64,000 nucleotides of DNA, taken from JBHJGP01 sp050331695 (GTDB lineage: Bacteria > Pseudomonadota > Alphaproteobacteria > Geminicoccales > Geminicoccaceae). The stretch is from contig JBHJGP010000015.1 in NCBI GenBank assembly GCA_050331695.1, positions 1 through 64,000 of the forward strand. Direction: 5' to 3'. Positions 26,217-35,342 of the stretch are shown in pieces (within the stretch, counting starts at the first letter, position 1; each line of letters starts with the position of its first letter). The position numbers and the translations under genes are program-made. Below the pieces are notes generated by a model. It was not told where the DNA came from, did not search any database, and was given only the letters and a program-made list of their open reading frames with translations.

Positions 26217-27707
26217 ATGCTTCGACATACCACTGCGCTCGGCCTTGTGCTGGTGGCCGGCACGGCCATAGCGCAATCCGAAATCCCGCAGGTCGACAAC
26301 AGCTGGTACACCGATGCCCAGGCCGTGCTTGAGGCCCAGTTGGCGAAACAGCCGATCGAGGCCCGCGCGAAAAACATCATCTTGATGATTTCGGACGGCA
26401 ACGGTGTTGGCACCAATTACGCCACCCGCGTTTGGGACGGCCAGCAGAATGGCGGCATGGGTGAGGAGCATATCCTCCCCCATGAGGAGTTTCCCTATCT
26501 GGCGCTTTCCAAGACCTACAATGTGAACGCCCAGACCCCCGATTCCGCAGGCACCGGCACAGCGATGCAGACCGGCGTCAAAACCAAGGCCGGCGTGATC
26601 GGCGTTGACGAGACGCTCGCCCGCGGCGATTGTGCCGCCACCGAAGGCGCCTCCCTTCCGACCATTGGTGACATGCTCGCCGAGCAGGGTAAGTCCGTTG
26701 GCTACGTCTCGACCGCGCGGATAACCCACGCGACGCCGGCCTCCGGCTACGCCAAGTCGGCGGACCGCAATTTCGAGGACGATGCCGAGCTGCCCGAGGG
26801 CTGCGAGCAACCCGATATCGCCACCCAGCTCATCGAGCGAATGACGTCCGGCGATGTCGACGTGGCCATGGGCGGCGGCCGCCGGCACTTCATCCCCGCC
26901 GACGTCACCGACGATGAAGGCGACGAGGGCCGGCGCACCGACGGCAACAACCTGATCGAACAAGCCCAGGGCGCCGGCATTCAGTATGCTTGGGACATGG
27001 ACACGTTCAGCTCGATCGATCCGGCCGGCGGCCCGATCCTCGGTCTCTTCGAGTCCAGCCACATGCAATATGAATATGACCGCACCGGCGAACCTTCGAT
27101 CGCCGAGATGACCGAAGCCGCGGTCAACGCCTTATCCCAGAACGAGGAAGGGTTCTTTCTCCAAATCGAGGCAGGCCGCGTCGATCACGCCAACCATGCC
27201 GGTAATCTCCACCGGGTGATCACTGACGGTGTCGCCTTCGCCGAAGCTGTAGCCAAAGCCGACGAACTGACGAATGACGATGACACGCTGATCATCGTCA
27301 CCGCCGACCATGAACATGCGATCGCCTTCCACGGCTATTGTGGCCGCGGCTCACCAATCACCGGCCTTTGCATGGCCATTGACGAGGCTGGCGTGAAGCA
27401 TGGCAACGAAGCCGAGACCGCCAATGACGGAAAGGCATACACAGTTGTCTCATACATTAACGGTCCGGGTTCTGTCCTGATCGAGCAGGAAGACGGTGAG
27501 TTTGCCGGCGCACGGCCCGAGGTGAAGGCCGAGGAAGCGACCGACCCCGAATATCTCCAGCAGGCTTTGGTGCCGATGGATTCCGAGACTCATTCGGGTG
27601 AGGACGTGGCCATTTACGCCAAGGGACCCTATGCGCATCTGTTTGATGGCACGGTGGAGCAGAATTACATCTTCCACGTGATGCACCACGCTGCCAACGC
27701 CGAATAG
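26217..27707 (+). CDS. phoA: Alkaline phosphatase, PhoA family
   Basis: This 496-residue exported enzyme begins with a signal peptide ending GTAIAQ. The metal and catalytic signatures are present: NIILMISDGNGVG (first metal Asp), TPDSAGTGTAMQTGVKTK with the nucleophilic serine in DSA, QIEAGRVDHANHAG (metal Asp and His), VTADHEHA (Asp-His), and ETHSGEDVAIYAKGP (His). The extra CxxxxxxxxC pairs fit a periplasmic fold. It releases phosphate from many monoesters. RBS GAGAGGGAG precedes ATG 26217. A PHO-like box lies upstream, so it is probably induced by phosphate starvation. Confidence 0.92.
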   Translation: MLRHTTALGLVLVAGTAIAQSEIPQVDNSWYTDAQAVLEAQLAKQPIEARAKNIILMISDGNGVGTNYATRVWDGQQNGGMGEEHILPHEEFPYLALSKTYNVNAQTPDSAGTGTAMQTGVKTKAGVIGVDETLARGDCAATEGASLPTIGDMLAEQGKSVGYVSTARITHATPASGYAKSADRNFEDDAELPEGCEQPDIATQLIERMTSGDVDVAMGGGRRHFIPADVTDDEGDEGRRTDGNNLIEQAQGAGIQYAWDMDTFSSIDPAGGPILGLFESSHMQYEYDRTGEPSIAEMTEAAVNALSQNEEGFFLQIEAGRVDHANHAGNLHRVITDGVAFAEAVAKADELTNDDDTLIIVTADHEHAIAFHGYCGRGSPITGLCMAIDEAGVKHGNEAETANDGKAYTVVSYINGPGSVLIEQEDGEFAGARPEVKAEEATDPEYLQQALVPMDSETHSGEDVAIYAKGPYAHLFDGTVEQNYIFHVMHHAANAE

Positions 27708-27721
27708 GCTGGTTTGACGAG

Positions 27722-27747
27722 AAGGGATCCGCTCCGACGGATCCCTT
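27722..27747 (+). terminator. Hairpin after alkaline phosphatase
   Basis: AAGGGATCCG (27722-27731) pairs perfectly with CGGATCCCTT (27738-27747) around a six-base loop, 14 bases after the stop codon. It lacks a clear U run, so it may act with Rho or as a transcript end stabiliser. Confidence 0.65.
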
Positions 27748-27799
27748 CGGCGTCTCCGCCAGATCGCTTAGGCGGTGACATCGAAAAGGAGGCGTTACC

Positions 27800-28222
27800 A
27801 TGATCGGTCGTCGAGCGTTCTGCACCGGCGCCGCTATGCTTCTCGCCTGGCCTGTCCGAGCCGATGGCGACATCTTGCGTATGCGGGATCTATACAACAA
27901 GGATCTTAGCTTCTCCGATCTCGCCAAACAGCTCGAAGGTCAGCGCGTGACCGTTGCCGGTTTCATGGCGCCGCCGCTTCGGGCTGACTCCAATTTTTTC
28001 GTTCTTACCAAGCGGCCCATGGCCGTCTGTCCATTCTGTGAGACCGAGGCAGAGTGGCCGGACGATATATTGGCGATCTACACCAAGCGGACGGTGGATG
28101 TGGTTCCATTCAACGTGCGCATCCACTCGACCGGTCGATTGGCGTTGGGTGGCTATGAGGATCCTGAGACTGGATTCGTGAGCCGGGTTCGTTTGCAGGA
28201 TTCCGTTTACCAGCGCGCCTGA
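27800..28222 (+). CDS. Exported DUF3299-like protein
   Basis: This 140-residue protein has a twin-arginine-like or Sec signal (MIGRRAFCTGAAMLLAWPVRA). The mature part contains LSFSDLAKQLEGQRVTVAGFMAPPL, a CPFC pair (about residues 77-80) and VDVVPFNVRIHSTGRLALGGYED. The general plan resembles DUF3299 proteins, which occur with LolD/MacB-like ABC genes in metal-related operons. Six bases separate it from the ATPase gene, so it is the first gene of a four-gene operon. The CPFC pair could bind metal or be redox active. The function is unknown. Confidence 0.65.
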   Translation: MIGRRAFCTGAAMLLAWPVRADGDILRMRDLYNKDLSFSDLAKQLEGQRVTVAGFMAPPLRADSNFFVLTKRPMAVCPFCETEAEWPDDILAIYTKRTVDVVPFNVRIHSTGRLALGGYEDPETGFVSRVRLQDSVYQRA

Positions 28223-28228
28223 TCATCG

Positions 28229-28891
28229 GTGCCGGATCTGACCGTTCGCGATCTAGTCGTTCAGAGCAAAGATGGGCGGCGGATCCTGGAAGTAGACAAT
28301 CTCGACATCGCCGAAGGAGAGACGCTCGGCGTGCGCGGGCCATCGGGTGCCGGTAAATCGACATTGCTCCATGCGCTCGCCGGCCTTTTAAGGCCAAGCC
28401 AGGGGGAGATACGTTGGGGTGATCGGAACATCGCGGCCCTCTCTGAAGGCAACCGCGACGCGTTTCGTCTTAAGACCATGGGTCTGATCTTCCAGGATTT
28501 TCTTCTGTTCGAGGAACTCTCGGCCTTAGGCAATGCTGCTGTCTCGGCGGCCTACGCGACGCCGGGTGACCGGGCTTCGCTGCGTCAGAGAGCGGCCGAT
28601 CTATTGGTACGGCTCGGCCTTGAAGCCGGTGCCCGGGACGTTTCCACCTTTTCAGGCGGTGAGCGCCAACGGGTCGCCGTCGCCCGCGCGCTTGCCACCG
28701 ATCCGGCCGTGATCCTCGCCGATGAGCCCACCGCCAGCCTGGATCGCGTCAACGCCGACAGGCTTGTGGACGATCTTCTGGAGCTGGCGCGCGCGAACAA
28801 GCGCTCGGTTATCGCGGTCAGCCACGACCCGGCCGTAACCGGCACCATGGATCGCGTGATCGAGGTGGTGGACGGCAGGGTGCGCGCCTAG
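28229..28891 (+). CDS. ABC transporter ATPase, LolD/MacB-like
   Basis: This 220-residue ATPase starts at GTG 28229. Walker A is GPSGAGKST, the Q-loop is in MGLIFQDFLLFEELS, the signature is FSGGERQRVAVARAL, Walker B is VILADEPTAS, and the H-loop is in VIAVSHDP. The subgroup is that of LolD, MacB and YbbA, whose partners are FtsX-like permeases that do not form a classical import channel. The partner permease follows after four bases. Confidence 0.88.
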   Translation: MPDLTVRDLVVQSKDGRRILEVDNLDIAEGETLGVRGPSGAGKSTLLHALAGLLRPSQGEIRWGDRNIAALSEGNRDAFRLKTMGLIFQDFLLFEELSALGNAAVSAAYATPGDRASLRQRAADLLVRLGLEAGARDVSTFSGGERQRVAVARALATDPAVILADEPTASLDRVNADRLVDDLLELARANKRSVIAVSHDPAVTGTMDRVIEVVDGRVRA

Positions 28892-28895
28892 CGCC

Positions 28896-30215
28896 ATGGG
28901 TTGGCTGACGTCCCTGTGGCTCGATTTGCCGGCGTCCGCTCAGGACTCCGTGATCCTCGTTTTGCTGTTGTTGCCGGCCACGCTGGTCGGCTTGTTCGTG
29001 TTACGCGGATATAAGGTCGTACCGCTCAACCGCGCACTCCTGTTCCGGTATCGCTGGACCAATCTTCTTTTCGTCGGATTGATAGCGCTGGCGGTCGGTC
29101 TCGGGATCGCGCTCATCGCTCAGGAAAGGGCGCTGCGCCAGGGGTCGGCGCGGGCCGCGGAAAAATTTGACGTGATCGTAGCGGCGCCGGGCGATCAAAT
29201 TCAGATGTTGCTCGCGGCTGTGTATCTGCAGCCCAGTGACGTGCCGCTGGTCGGGGGCGATCTTCTGGCGGAATTGCAGACGGACGATCAGGTCGACCTG
29301 GTGGCACCGATTGCCTTTGGAGACAGTTTTGAGGGCGCGCCGGTCGTCGGCACCACAGCCGATTTCGTGACCCACTTGGCCGGGGAGCTGGTGGCGGGGC
29401 GGATCTTCCAGACCATCGAGGAGGGGGTCGCCGGTGCGCTTGCCAGCGTCGATATCGGCGATCAATTCACGCCTGTCCACGGTCATGGCGATTTCACCGA
29501 GGGGGCCCATGACGGGGTCGTCATCGAGATCGTCGGCCGCATGGCGCCCACGGGAAGTCCTTGGGATCGCTCGATCCTGGTGCCGGTTGAAAATGTCTGG
29601 TTCGTTCACGGTCTCGCGATGGGCCACGCGCCGGAAAACAAGGATCGTATCGGACCACCGTTCGATCCGGACTATTTTCCGGGAACGCCGGCCTTTTTGC
29701 TCCATTCGGACGAGCTTTGGGCGAACTATGCGGCCCAGGCCCGCTACGCCACCGACCAGACGATGGCCTTCTTTCCGGGCGCGGTGTTGGCAAGGCTGCA
29801 TTCGCTTCTAGGCGATGTCCGGGAGATGATGTCGCTCATGGCCGTACTAACCCAGGTTTTGGTGGCCGCCGGCGTGCTTTCCGGCCTGGTCGCCTTGGCG
29901 AGACTGTTCGCCCGGCGGTTCGCCCTGTTACGGGCGCTCGGAGCGCCCAAGCGTTTCGTATTCGCGGTCGTCTGGAGTTACGGCGCGACCTTGATCGGTG
30001 TCGGCTGTCTCTTGGGCTTCATCGTCGGCTGGCTGGCAGCGCAAGTCATCTCGCGGATGGTGACGGCGCGAACGGACATATTGATCGAGCCCTCTCTCGG
30101 TTTTGCCGAGATTCACCTGGTTGCCGCTTTGTTCAGCGTGACCAGTCTTCTCGCTTTTTTCCCTGCCTTCTCAGCCTATCGCCGCCATGTGGTGGACGAC
30201 CTCCGTCAAACCTGA
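28896..30215 (+). CDS. FtsX-like (MacB-type) permease
   Basis: This 439-residue protein has one N-terminal membrane helix (about 53-73), a large periplasmic domain (about 75-305), and three C-terminal helices (MAVLTQVLVAAGVLSGLVALARLF, VWSYGATLIGVGCLLGFIVGWLAA and LVAALFSVTSLLAFFPAFSAY). This is the MacB/LolC topology, with a FtsX domain that ends in YRRHVVDDLRQ. It would transduce ATPase motion to periplasmic proteins rather than move solute through a pore. It is operon partner to the ATPase before it and the His-rich protein after it. Confidence 0.85.
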   Translation: MGWLTSLWLDLPASAQDSVILVLLLLPATLVGLFVLRGYKVVPLNRALLFRYRWTNLLFVGLIALAVGLGIALIAQERALRQGSARAAEKFDVIVAAPGDQIQMLLAAVYLQPSDVPLVGGDLLAELQTDDQVDLVAPIAFGDSFEGAPVVGTTADFVTHLAGELVAGRIFQTIEEGVAGALASVDIGDQFTPVHGHGDFTEGAHDGVVIEIVGRMAPTGSPWDRSILVPVENVWFVHGLAMGHAPENKDRIGPPFDPDYFPGTPAFLLHSDELWANYAAQARYATDQTMAFFPGAVLARLHSLLGDVREMMSLMAVLTQVLVAAGVLSGLVALARLFARRFALLRALGAPKRFVFAVVWSYGATLIGVGCLLGFIVGWLAAQVISRMVTARTDILIEPSLGFAEIHLVAALFSVTSLLAFFPAFSAYRRHVVDDLRQT

Positions 30216-30229
30216 ACAGGAGAGTTTCG

Positions 30230-30796
30230 ATGCGAGTTTTTTGGTTTGTCCTGGGCGTACTTGCGCTCCTTGGGATGACGCCGGAACACGTTTCCGCCGC
30301 CGAAGAGGAACATCATGACGACGCGGAGCATCACCAAGCAGAGCATGACGAAGCGGGGCATGATGCGGCTGGGCAGGACGAGGCGGAGCATGTCAGCGAG
30401 GCCAACGGCTTGCGGGCGGTTCATGCCTGGACGCGGGCGACCGATGCCCGCGAGGCGCTGGTTTGGCTCGAGCTCGAAAACGAACGTGGTGAACCCGTTC
30501 GTGTGACCGGTGCCGAAAGCTCATTGGCCAAGAACGCCGAGTTGGTCGGCTTTCAGATCATCGATGGCGAGGGCCAGTATGTGCCGATCGAGGCGATCGA
30601 GATCGATGCCGGCGGCGAAATCGCTTTCACACCCTTCGGCCTTGCCATTCGTCTTTTGGCGCTGGCCCAACCCTTGGTCGAAGGCGAGGCCCTCGAGGTG
30701 GCGCTGGTGACCGATCAGGGGGATCTGCCCATCGAGGTCGCGATCGAAGCGTCGGACGCCGATCAGCACAGCCATGCCGGCCACGCCCACGAGTAA
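30230..30796 (+). CDS. His-rich PCu(A)C-like metal-binding protein
   Basis: About 188 residues from ATG 30230 after CAGGAGAG. A signal peptide (LGVLALLGMTPEHVSA) is followed by a strongly His/Asp/Glu-rich stretch (residues 25-60, many EHHDD and AEH units). The next domain resembles a PCu(A)C/DUF461 copper chaperone (HAWTRATDAREALVWLELEN, then GEIAFTPFGLAIRLLAL) and the tail is DQHSHAGHAHE. It probably binds zinc or copper in the periplasm. It closes the operon with the DUF3299-like protein, ATPase and FtsX-like permease, a set reminiscent of zrg operons for zinc in vibrios. The metal is inferred. Confidence 0.75.
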   Translation: MRVFWFVLGVLALLGMTPEHVSAAEEEHHDDAEHHQAEHDEAGHDAAGQDEAEHVSEANGLRAVHAWTRATDAREALVWLELENERGEPVRVTGAESSLAKNAELVGFQIIDGEGQYVPIEAIEIDAGGEIAFTPFGLAIRLLALAQPLVEGEALEVALVTDQGDLPIEVAIEASDADQHSHAGHAHE

Positions 30797-30810
30797 CCGT
30801 CCTCGGGCGT

Positions 30811-31896
30811 TCAGGCGGCCGCTTCGCTCCGGAGGGGCTCGAGCGGCCTGACGCATCCGTCCGCGCCGAACAGATGGACCCGTGCCGGATTGACGGCGAT
30901 GCCGTAGGTCCGGCCGGGCTCCAAGACCTGGTCACTTGTATCGACCGCGACGAATAGCTGACCGGCGACGCTCAGATGGCACACCCGGCGATCGCCCAGC
31001 TGCTCGACGAGCTCTAACTGGCCCGAGAGCGGCTGGTCGGAGGCGGCACTGAGGGCGATGTGCTCCGGCCTGATGCCTATCTTGCTGTGGTCGCCGAAGG
31101 CGTCGCTAGCCGGTGTGGCCAGCCCCCAACCGCGCAGCAGCCCCTCGATCGACACGTCGCCGCTCGTCTCAAGAAAACTCATGGGCGGAGAGCCGATGAA
31201 ACCGCCGACGAAGCCGGTGGCCGGTCGGTCATAGATCTCACTCGGGCTGCCGACCTGCTCGATGACGCCGTCCCGCAGCACCACCAGCCGGTCGGCCAGG
31301 GTCATCGCCTCGACCTGATCGTGGGTCACGAAGATCGAGGTGGCGCCGATCCGCTGGTGAAGCTTGCGGATCTCGAGCCGCATCTGGACCCGTAACATGG
31401 CGTCGAGATTGGACAGTGGCTCATCGAAAAGAAAAACCTTGGGCTCGCGGATGATGGCGCGTCCCATCGCCACCCGCTGGCGCTGGCCGCCCGAAAGCTG
31501 AGACGGTTTGCGATCGAGAAAGGCCTCGATCTGCATGGTCTGGGCGACTTGCCGAATGCGGGCCTCTCTCTCGGCCTTGTTCACGCCGGCCACCTTGAGC
31601 GCGTAGCCGATGTTCTCGGCGACGCTCATATGCGGGTAGAGCGCGTAGTTCTGAAAGACCATGGCGCAGCCTCGCTGACGGGGCTCCAGCCGGTTCACCA
31701 CCTTGCCATCGATCGCGATCTCGCCGCCGGTAATGCTCTCGAGCCCGGCGATCATCCGCAGCAAGGTCGACTTGCCGCAGCCGGAAGGTCCCAGGATGAC
31801 GACGAACTCGCCCTCACGAATGGTCAGATCGACGTCGTGAACGACCTCGGTCTTGCCGTAGCTTTTGCGCACCCTGCGGATTTCGACCTGGGCCAT
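30811..31896 (-). CDS. ugpC: UgpC, glycerol-3-phosphate ABC ATPase
   Basis: This 361-residue CUT1-family ATPase has Walker A GPSGCGKST, signature LSGGQRQRVAMGRAI, Walker B VFLFDEPLSNLDA and the H-loop in TSIFVTHDQ. The C-terminal MalK-like regulatory domain (TOBE/OB folds, about 240-350) contains KIGIRPEHIAL. Length is normal. It is last in ugpBAEC. It may also energise the second Ugp-like importer at 51-55 kb, which has no ATPase of its own. Confidence 0.9.
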   Translation of the reverse strand: MAQVEIRRVRKSYGKTEVVHDVDLTIREGEFVVILGPSGCGKSTLLRMIAGLESITGGEIAIDGKVVNRLEPRQRGCAMVFQNYALYPHMSVAENIGYALKVAGVNKAEREARIRQVAQTMQIEAFLDRKPSQLSGGQRQRVAMGRAIIREPKVFLFDEPLSNLDAMLRVQMRLEIRKLHQRIGATSIFVTHDQVEAMTLADRLVVLRDGVIEQVGSPSEIYDRPATGFVGGFIGSPPMSFLETSGDVSIEGLLRGWGLATPASDAFGDHSKIGIRPEHIALSAASDQPLSGQLELVEQLGDRRVCHLSVAGQLFVAVDTSDQVLEPGRTYGIAVNPARVHLFGADGCVRPLEPLRSEAAA

Positions 31897-31909
31897 GGCG
31901 GAAGTCTCC

Positions 31910-32806
31910 TCACTTTTCGGACGCGATCAGTCCCCGGACGAACAGCCGTTGCAGGAACGCGATCACCAGGATCGGCGGCAGCATGACCAGGAGCGCGGCG
32001 GCCATCGCCGTGTTCCATTCAGGCAGCGTGTCCGGTCCCGGCATCATCTGGGCCAGGCCGATCACGGCGGTCCGATAGTCCGGTTCGGTGGTGATCAGAA
32101 GCGGCCACAGAAACTGGTTCCAGCCGACGATGAACATGATGACGGCGAGCGCCGCGATCGTCGTCCGGCTGAGCGGCAGGAGGATGTCCCAGAAAAAGCG
32201 CAACGGCCCGGCGCCGTCCATCTTCGCGGCTTCGACAAGCTCGTCCGGCACGGTCAGGAAAAACTGACGGAACAGGAAGGTCGCGGTGGCCGACGCGATG
32301 ATCGGAAGGATCAGGCCCCAATAGGAATTGAGCAGGCTCACCTTGATGTCGAGATCGATGACCGCGCCAAGCCCCACCTGTTTGGCGATCCAGACGATCG
32401 GTGTCATGGCGTTGGCCGCCACCTCGTAGGTCGGCACGATCCGAACCTCGATCGGCAGCATCAGGCTCATGAAGACGAGCCAAAAGGCGGTCATACGGAA
32501 GGGAAAGCGAAAATAGACGATCGCATAGGCCGAGAGGATCGAGATGACGATCTTGCCGACCGCGATGCCGAACGCCTGGACGAAGGTGTTCCACAATTGC
32601 CGTCCCAGATCACCGTCGCCCCAGGCCTGGGCGAGGTTGGCGAACAATTGGCCGCCGGGTGCGATCGGCATCGGCAGCCGATTGACCGTCTCAACGTCAT
32701 GGGTGGCGGCGACCAGCGCCAGGTAGACCGGAAAACAAAGGAGAAAGATGCCCACCAGCATGAGGCCATGGGTGAACAGGTCGAGAAGGGGGGTGCGTTC
32801 GACCAT
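31910..32806 (-). CDS. ugpE: UgpE, glycerol-3-phosphate permease subunit
   Basis: This 298-residue MalG-type permease has six hydrophobic segments. The EAA loop reads ELVEAAKMDGAGPLRFFWDILLPLSRT, as expected for the ATPase contact. The short periplasmic motif EVRIVPTYEVAAN and the end ASEK fit UgpE. It lies four bases after ugpA and 13 before ugpC. It pairs with UgpA to form the pore. Confidence 0.9.
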   Translation of the reverse strand: MVERTPLLDLFTHGLMLVGIFLLCFPVYLALVAATHDVETVNRLPMPIAPGGQLFANLAQAWGDGDLGRQLWNTFVQAFGIAVGKIVISILSAYAIVYFRFPFRMTAFWLVFMSLMLPIEVRIVPTYEVAANAMTPIVWIAKQVGLGAVIDLDIKVSLLNSYWGLILPIIASATATFLFRQFFLTVPDELVEAAKMDGAGPLRFFWDILLPLSRTTIAALAVIMFIVGWNQFLWPLLITTEPDYRTAVIGLAQMMPGPDTLPEWNTAMAAALLVMLPPILVIAFLQRLFVRGLIASEK

Positions 32807-32810
32807 GATA

Positions 32811-33698
32811 TCAGCCGCTATAGTGGACGCGCCGCTCGATGTAGCGAAACTGCAGGATCGTGAGCCCGATCACCGCCATCATCAGCACGATCGACTGGGC
32901 CGCCGACGCGCCGTAGTCGAGCCCGATGAAGCCGTCCTTGAAGACCTTGTAGACCAGGATCGAGGTCCAGTCCCCGGGCCGGCCGGCGGTGGTGACCGCG
33001 ACCACGCCGAAGGTCTCGAAGAAGGCGTAGACGATGTTCATGATGACGAGAAAGAAGGTGGTCGGCGCCAGAAGCGGCAGCAGCAGATCGCGCACCCTTC
33101 GGATCGGCCCGGCCCCGTCCATCGCCGCGGCCTCGATCAGGCTTTTGGGTATCGCCTGCAGGCCAGCCAGGAAGAACACGAAATAGTAGCTGATCTGTTT
33201 CCAGGCGGAGGCCACCACCACCAGGATCATGGCATGGGTGCGGTTGAGATAGGGGTCCCACTCGACCCCGAATGTCCGCTCGATCCAAAAGGTCCCGATG
33301 CCGGCCTGGGGATCCAGCGTAAACACCCAAACGACACCGGCGACGGCCGGTGCCACGGCGTAGGGCCAGATCACGAAGACCCGGTAAACGCTGGTGCCGC
33401 GAATGATGCGATCCACCGCGATCGCGAAGATCAAACCGAAACCGAGTGCGACGACGGTGGTCGCGAAGGAGAAGACCAGGGTGACCCCGATCGCCTTTTG
33501 ATATTCGGGGCTGGTGAACTCCCGGGAAAAATTCTGGAACCACACGAATTGGGTGTTGCCGCCGAAGGCATCGGTGATGGTGAAGGCTGAATAGACCGCC
33601 TGGCCAGCCGGCCAGAAAAAAAACCAAAACAAAATCAGAAGCTGCGGCGCCAGCAGCAGATAGGGCAGGAGCTTGTTGTCGAAGGTGACCTTGCGCAT
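32811..33698 (-). CDS. ugpA: UgpA, glycerol-3-phosphate permease subunit
   Basis: This 295-residue MalF-type permease begins MRKVTFDNKLLPYLLLAPQL, with about six membrane helices. The EAA loop is SLIEAAAMDGAGPIRRVRDLLLPLLAP. VTTAGRPGDWTSILVYKVFKDGF is typical of UgpA. It follows ugpB after a 101-base spacer holding a hairpin, and overlaps closely with ugpE. Confidence 0.9.
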   Translation of the reverse strand: MRKVTFDNKLLPYLLLAPQLLILFWFFFWPAGQAVYSAFTITDAFGGNTQFVWFQNFSREFTSPEYQKAIGVTLVFSFATTVVALGFGLIFAIAVDRIIRGTSVYRVFVIWPYAVAPAVAGVVWVFTLDPQAGIGTFWIERTFGVEWDPYLNRTHAMILVVVASAWKQISYYFVFFLAGLQAIPKSLIEAAAMDGAGPIRRVRDLLLPLLAPTTFFLVIMNIVYAFFETFGVVAVTTAGRPGDWTSILVYKVFKDGFIGLDYGASAAQSIVLMMAVIGLTILQFRYIERRVHYSG

Positions 33699-33763
33699 CT
33701 AAGTCCCGGCTCGGCCACCCGCCTCCCACGGAGGGCGGCGGGCGCATGCCTTGTGATCAACGC

Positions 33764-33787
33764 GCCCGTTGCCTGGGAGCAACGGGC
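33764..33787 (-). terminator. Hairpin between ugpB and ugpA
   Basis: GCCCGTTGC (33764-33772) pairs with GCAACGGGC (33779-33787) around CTGGGA. It lies just after the ugpB stop on the transcribed strand. Hairpins here commonly keep the solute-binding protein more abundant than the permeases, by attenuation or by protecting the mRNA end. No U run follows. Confidence 0.6.
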
Positions 33788-33799
33788 ACAAGGGTATGA

Positions 33800-35158
33800 T
33801 CAGAGTTTGCCGGCGTTCTGCTGCTCGAAGCGGCGCAGGATCTCGTTGCCGCGGCGGACACCGTTTTCAAGCGCGGTGTCGACATCCTGTTCGCCGGAAT
33901 AGACCTTCTGCAGTTCGGCCTCGAGCGCCATGCGGACGTTCTCGAAATTGCCGATCCGGGGCACTCGATTGTTCGGGCCCGGCGTCCCGCGCAGGAGCTG
34001 CTTGACCGCGATCTCGTAGGTGGGGTGCTCGTCGTAATAGCCGTCCTTCACCAGCTCCTCGTAAGATCGCTTGGTGATCGGCACGTAACCCGTCTCTTTG
34101 TGCCAGAATTTCTGGATCTCGACCGAGGTCAGGGTCCGGAAGAACTCGGCGATGCCGGCATATTCCTCGTCCGAGAAACCTTTCAGGACGTACAGAGCGG
34201 CACCGCCGATGGTCGAGTTGCGGGGCTCGTCGATGAGCTCGCTGTCATGGGGGAAATGGACGGCCGACCAATCGAACTGGGCGGAGGCCTCGACCCGGGC
34301 GTGGCTGGCGGTCGAGCCTGACCAGAACAGACAATTGCCGTTGCCCCAGTTGGTGAACGCCGCCGACGACCAGTCGGTCGGGCTTTCGGCACCGAATTCG
34401 GCGAGACCCTCGTCGATCCAGCTGGCCAAGCGCTTTTGGTGCTCGACCAGGGCGGTCTGGTTATAGACCAGCTCGATGTCGAGCCCTTCGCGGCCATTGC
34501 CGCCGGTGGTGTAGGGCTGGTCGTGGATCGAGGACCAGTTCTCGACATTGTCCCACATGCCGCCGGAATAGGCGTAGCCGCAAACGGTTTCCCCGTTGCC
34601 CCCTTCGACGCCTTGCTCCTGGGCGGTCTTGATCATCTCTTCCATCTGCTGCCAGGTCTCGGGCCCTTCCTCGAAGCCCGCTTGGCTCAGCAATTCGGCG
34701 TTGTAGTACATGATCGGCGTCGAGCTGTTGAACGGCATGCCGAGCAGCTCGCCCTCATGGGTGTAGGTGTCGACCACCGGCGCCAGATAGGCGTCCAGAT
34801 CGACCTCGACGTCATGTTGCTCCAGAATTTCATGGACCGGTACGATCGCGCCCGACAGCAAAAGCGTGATCACGCCGGTCGCGGTGTTCTGGAAGATGTG
34901 CGGGTGCTCGCCAGCCCGGTAGGCGGCGATGGTATTGTTGAGGACGACCCGGTAGCGGCCCTTGAAGGTCTCGACGATCTCGTATCTGTCCTGGCTCTCG
35001 TTGAAACGGCTGACGATCTCCTTCAGCGCGTCGCCGAGGCCGCCGTCCATGGCATGCCACCAGTTGATCTGGATTTTGTCCTGCGCGTGGCCCGTGCCAG
35101 AGGCAAGAACGGTCATGGCGGCAAGTGCCACAGAGCCCATAAGCCTACGGGTGGTCAT
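33800..35158 (-). CDS. ugpB: UgpB, glycerol-3-phosphate-binding protein
   Basis: About 452 residues from ATG 35158, after GAGGAC; the longer frame to 35275 would add 39 residues without a signal sequence. The signal peptide ends GTGHAQD. The mature part starts IQINWWHAM, and contains YRAGEHPHIFQN, LLGMPFNSSTPIMYYN, and GYVPITKRSYE, all characteristic of UgpB, plus GTPGPNNRVPRIGNF near the end. It delivers glycerol-3-phosphate or glycerophosphodiesters to UgpAE. A PHO-like box lies about 98 bases upstream. Confidence 0.92.
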   Translation of the reverse strand: MTTRRLMGSVALAAMTVLASGTGHAQDKIQINWWHAMDGGLGDALKEIVSRFNESQDRYEIVETFKGRYRVVLNNTIAAYRAGEHPHIFQNTATGVITLLLSGAIVPVHEILEQHDVEVDLDAYLAPVVDTYTHEGELLGMPFNSSTPIMYYNAELLSQAGFEEGPETWQQMEEMIKTAQEQGVEGGNGETVCGYAYSGGMWDNVENWSSIHDQPYTTGGNGREGLDIELVYNQTALVEHQKRLASWIDEGLAEFGAESPTDWSSAAFTNWGNGNCLFWSGSTASHARVEASAQFDWSAVHFPHDSELIDEPRNSTIGGAALYVLKGFSDEEYAGIAEFFRTLTSVEIQKFWHKETGYVPITKRSYEELVKDGYYDEHPTYEIAVKQLLRGTPGPNNRVPRIGNFENVRMALEAELQKVYSGEQDVDTALENGVRRGNEILRRFEQQNAGKL

Positions 35159-35255
35159 CGGCTTGTCCTCATTGTTTGCTTGTTCCGGAGCGCGATTGGT
35201 AGCGACCGCTGAAGACAGAATATTGCGCGTAAGTTGACAGTTCGCCCGCAGTCCC

Positions 35256-35273
35256 GTGACGGTTCGGTGACGC
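35256..35273 (-). promoter_or_regulatory. PHO-box-like site upstream of ugpB
   Basis: On the minus strand, GCGTCAC-CGAA-CCGTCAC gives two GTCAC cores 11 bases apart, the PHO-box period. The same CGAA-centred form occurs at 54061-54078 before the second importer. It lies between ugpB and the divergent SDR gene and may influence both. Confidence 0.65.
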
Positions 35274-35342
35274 ATCGGCGGCTTTTGAGCGCTGGTACGC
35301 TTGCGTGCTTCACCCTAGAACGGGCAAAAAATCGGGGAGGGT

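Noticed and set aside
25944..27068. 374-codon minus-strand frame over the alkaline phosphatase
   Set aside because: The alkaline phosphatase on the plus strand has all catalytic motifs and a signal peptide; the antisense frame has none.
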